Shown: positions 18,359 through 21,404 of the stretch, piece after piece
Layout: each line of letters starts with the position of its first letter
Numbering within the stretch: the stretch's first letter is position 1
NCBI GenBank assembly: GCA_027600665.1
Contig: JADGJL010000432.1
Coordinates: 1-21,404, forward strand
Source: Irineochytrium annulatum
Taxonomy: Eukaryota > Chytridiomycota > Chytridiomycetes > Chytridiales > Chytridiaceae
Direction of reading: 5' to 3'
DNA: 21,404 bases
Made by a program: the position numbers and the translations under genes
The notes under the pieces: generated by a model
Databases searched by the model: none
What the model was told of the DNA's origin: nothing
Seen by the model: the letters and a program-made list of their open reading frames with translations, nothing else

Positions 18359-20125
18359 ATGGGAGAATAGTTGCGACGATGGGAACACTTTTGGAAATGT
18401 AGTATACTTGCAGACAGAGAAGTGTCCCTAACCCCACACACATAGCACAACCGATTCGATATTTACGCGTATTTATATCTTTTCCCTTGCTCTTCCAACT
18501 TATTTACTTCCGCTTCGTTGTCGCTTTAAAACTATGTTGAGGATACACCGTTGTATCATAAATTTGCTCTGTCTGCGATGTAGAAGGCCTTGATGCATCT
18601 TTTCCATATTTTCCTCGCCTTTTTTATTCTGACTGCCCCGTTTGCTAAGCCCTCTCTTTTTCTCGAGCAGTTTAACTAGCTTTACACTTACCCCTATAGC
18701 GGCGTGCCAACACCGTTTTGATAAACTGCCTACAAAGCTACTGCCGATATGGCTTTTGTAACACAAATCCGGTTTGCTGTGCTTCAGTTATCACTAACGT
18801 AGTGTAGGTTGTAAGATAGAGAGAGGGAACTCTTGAAAGGATCTGTACAAGCTCTCCTTATGTTGCTCTCCTAATGTTAACATTATTGTTCCCTTTACGT
18901 ATTCGTTAGATGTGCTACTCTATCTCTTCCGTTTGGCTTCACTCCCTATCCATTATTTGCAAACTCGAATTCTTTACGTCTGCACAATTATTTTTGCTTC
19001 TCTGTTCACTTTCATGTCTCACAGTTATCGAACCTCAAAGTTGAGTCGAACTTCTTTTATTGTTCAATATTTGGTTCCCTATGATGCTGCTACGAACTTC
19101 TCGTGGGGCGATCCGGGAGGGGTGGGTTCACTCTGTTAGTATTGCACTGTTTTTATCTCCTTTTGTATTGAGGGATTTCAGCTGTCGCAACTAGAATTCA
19201 GTCGTTGCGACTAGTAATGCAAGCACTTCTTCTTTATTTTATTAAAGACAGGGCTCTATCGCGCTCAAGTCTCACGAGATGCCATCGTTACGTTCCTGGT
19301 TCGAACAAGATCTCTCAGCAACGTGCCCTGCGAGCGCATGCCACATTACACGAGCTTGCACGCCAACGTTCATTGACCGACAGGAGCTGCACTCTCAGCC
19401 ATTGCCGTGCAAGGTGTTTGGATTGAATCCTGGCAACGTGGTAAATCAAGAACTCGTTCAATCGATAGATTCGCGACACCGAAAGAAGTAACTCACGAGC
19501 AGTTGATCTTTCTGACATTCCTAGCTAAGCTAAAAAAGTCAATAGAGTCCAGCAAATGCAATCGCGAGCGGTCCTCGGTAGTCCGCGGCCCTCGGTAGTC
19601 AGCAGACCTTAAAGCCTCACGACGCTGTTCTCCCGTTAACTTTGTATACGCCGCTTACCTCGAGCGAATTCCCGGCGGAGGCGCCTCTTCCTGCGGCATA
19701 TGTTGCAACCAGGTCGATCTTAAGCTCATAAGTGACCAGGCTGCACAGGCCGCCGATCGCTGCCCGGGGGTTTCCCCCCTTTTAATCGATGTAGAGACAG
19801 AAGACGCTCAACCGCCGCGACTTGCTCGACTTGCCAGAATGAGGTGGACTCCACGACGAATCTTAAGCTGGTCGGCCGGAGGTAATGAGATCCTCGGCAG
19901 CCCAAGAACGCCGATCGAACAACGGCATGGTTACAGCAAACGTCAAGCTTTTGCGTTCACTCACCACTCCATCCACCAGACACTTTCCCCCACGCCCTCG
20001 CCGCCCGCCGTCGCCGTTCTCCTCGCCCCTGGTGGTCTGGCCGCGCCTGCCCGGTCGCTCGCCTTTCATCTTAGTCGATCAGGCGGTCTGGTTAGGTCAG
20101 GGAAGTCCGGTTGGTGCACGACATC
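18359..20125. other. Gene-free stretch of 1.77 kb between the zinc-finger and DIP2-like genes
   Basis: Open frames here are short and lack motifs on both strands. The first few hundred bases should be the 3' region of the zinc-finger gene; the last few hundred, C-rich just upstream of 20126, should include the promoter and leader of the DIP2-like gene. I see an 11-nt direct repeat CCTCGGTAGTC (19573-19583 and 19590-19600) and a GGGGG-TTT-CCCCC hairpin (19766-19778). No tRNA fits the canonical stems. Confidence 0.5.
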
Positions 20126-21404
20126 ATGGAGCTACCGAAGGACCTGCCGCAGGGCGTCCTCGACGAGTTGAAGGAGCTTGAGGAGGAGCTGATTGGTGAG
20201 CAGGACCTTCCTTTCCTAAGGGTTGTGTTTTACTGACGTTAAATCTGCAGCCGGCGACATCACTCAGCAGGGCTACGACAAGAAGCGACGGAAAGTACTT
20301 GAAAGGATGGCCGCCAAGGTTTAATCTTTGTATTTGTGCATGCATGCAAGCAGTCCCTTTCTGACCCCAAGTCATGTCCTTCTAGCCGATCATATCGCCC
20401 TCAATAGAGAATATTACAGCCCCACCGTCTCCGGCGGCGTCTCCGACTGCTTCCCCAAACCTGAAGGCTCTTGTTCACGGCGTTTTGAAGGAGCGACAAG
20501 AGCGCTCGGAATCAGAAACCTCCGCGGCGACGGACTCGGCGAGGGATGAGGACATGCATCCTACCATGATGCTATTATCTGTCGCCGCGGACGGTGCGCC
20601 TAGGAATGAGACTCCGGACGGGAACGAGGCTCCTCCGTCACTACCGCCGATCCTGCCCTCGATCGACTCGGAGCCCCTGATGGGCTTTTTTGATTCGTTG
20701 GAGGGCGAGCCGATGACGCCGGAACCGGTGACACCAGAGCCGCTTGCGCCGCCGTCACGGCTCGCGAGCTCGATACGCTCCGTTGTTGAGAGCCCTCTGG
20801 CAATGGAGACTTTGGGGCCAGTCGACGGTCCTGCCGCCGGTTCAAGGCCGCCGAGTTTTTTCGTACCGATGTCGCCGACCGCCTCTTCTCGCTCCGTAGA
20901 CTCAACATCGTCCGCCGAGTCGACCACCCGCAATTTCCGGCACTCGGCCATGCCGTCCCCGTACCCGATGATGCCTCCAACACCTTTCAACATGTACTCC
21001 CAGCCCTTCTACTCTCTCCCGCGGCCGCAGCTCTATCCCCAGCACCCGATGTACCCGTACCCGCCCAATATACCCCCTCCGATGCCGTATCCACAACACC
21101 CTCAGCACCCTCCGCCATTGTTCCGACCGCCCGTGCAAACATCCGTATACAATCCAAACGGCGTGCAACCACCGCACTTCCTTCGCTCCCACTCGACAAA
21201 CGACGTCGCTAACCTTGAACCCTTCGCCGCGGCTAACCATCACCAGTATCACCAACAACATCCACTTCCCACAAACTCGATAGGCGCCTCCAGCATGGCG
21301 CGGTCCTCCTCCGCATCCCAACTAGACCAAGTCTACCGTCAACACGGGCGACCTTCTTCTACCCCGCTGGCGCGCATACCCGCCCCTCCCCCGCCGGCTA
21401 ACCC
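20126..21404 (+). CDS. DIP2-like protein, N-terminal DMAP1-binding domain (partial, runs off the right edge)
   Basis: Exons are 20126-20195, 20251-20318 and 20386 onward; introns are 55 nt (branch-like TACTGAC) and 67 nt (CTGAC). The ATG has A at -3 and G at +4. Residues 1-46 read ELPKDLPQGVLDELKELEEE, then LIAGDITQQGYDKKRRKVLE, which is the DMAP1-binding domain: a helix of leucine heptads followed by GDIT(Q)xGYxKKR. In fungi this domain typically opens DIP2/Cmr2-type proteins, whose large C-terminal part holds two AMP-binding (acyl-CoA-synthetase-like) domains that would lie beyond the window. The 339 codons of exon 3 present here are disordered: Ser/Pro-rich, with MTPEPVTPEPLAPP and a Pro/Tyr/Met/His/Gln-rich tract (about residues 232-290). 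Another DMAP1-binding protein is possible, since no ligase domain is visible. The frame is open to the last base. Confidence 0.8.

Noticed and set aside
19240..19340. Possible tRNA suggested by GGTTCGAAC
   Set aside because: The bases around it do not form a T-stem, and no acceptor or anticodon stem pairs at proper spacing.
1..21404. CRISPR arrays, rRNA genes, or bacterial operon features
   Set aside because: No regularly spaced repeats or rRNA motifs are visible. Spliceosomal introns in most genes show eukaryotic nuclear DNA.

Overview
The window looks like nuclear DNA of a fungus. The evidence is GC-rich genes with many short introns (about 36-81 nt, GT..AG, often with a CTGAC or CTAAC branch-site-like element 10-25 nt before the acceptor), long Pro/Ser/His-rich disordered tracts, an Sfp1-like zinc-finger protein, and a DIP2-type DMAP1-binding protein. 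I cannot fix the phylum from sequence alone. There is no rRNA, CRISPR array or convincing tRNA.

Left part (1-8560): this is repeat territory. The clearest object is a complete hAT-superfamily DNA transposon at 1119-7914 (6796 bp). It has perfect 22-bp terminal inverted repeats, a perfect 8-bp target-site duplication (GTCGCCCT at 1111-1118 and 7915-7922), and CGGGA/TCCCG-rich subterminal DNA. On the minus strand it carries an eight-exon transposase gene (7646-4745) with a BED-like zinc finger, an RNase-H-like core and a hAT dimerisation domain. That gene is broken by two one-base deletions, one in-frame TGA and one frame conflict. The element is unusually large because it also holds a second, intact-looking gene on the plus strand (2982-4172, one intron, 372 aa, family not recognised) and a degraded acidic ORF on the minus strand (about 2294-1490). 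A related but diverged hAT terminus ends at 561, so a second element apparently enters from the left edge.

Right part (9926-21404): this is host gene territory, all on the plus strand. The order is an F-box/leucine-rich protein (9926-11794), a two-exon alpha/beta hydrolase of SERHL type with a long His/Pro-rich N-terminus (12211-14572), a five-exon C2H2 zinc-finger transcription factor resembling fungal Sfp1 (15055-18358), a 1.77-kb gap with no gene I can support, and the 5' end of a DIP2-like gene (20126 to beyond the edge).

The host genes look like independent transcription units with no evident shared pathway. The main discovery candidate is the multi-gene hAT element, particularly the unrecognised gene at 2982-4172.
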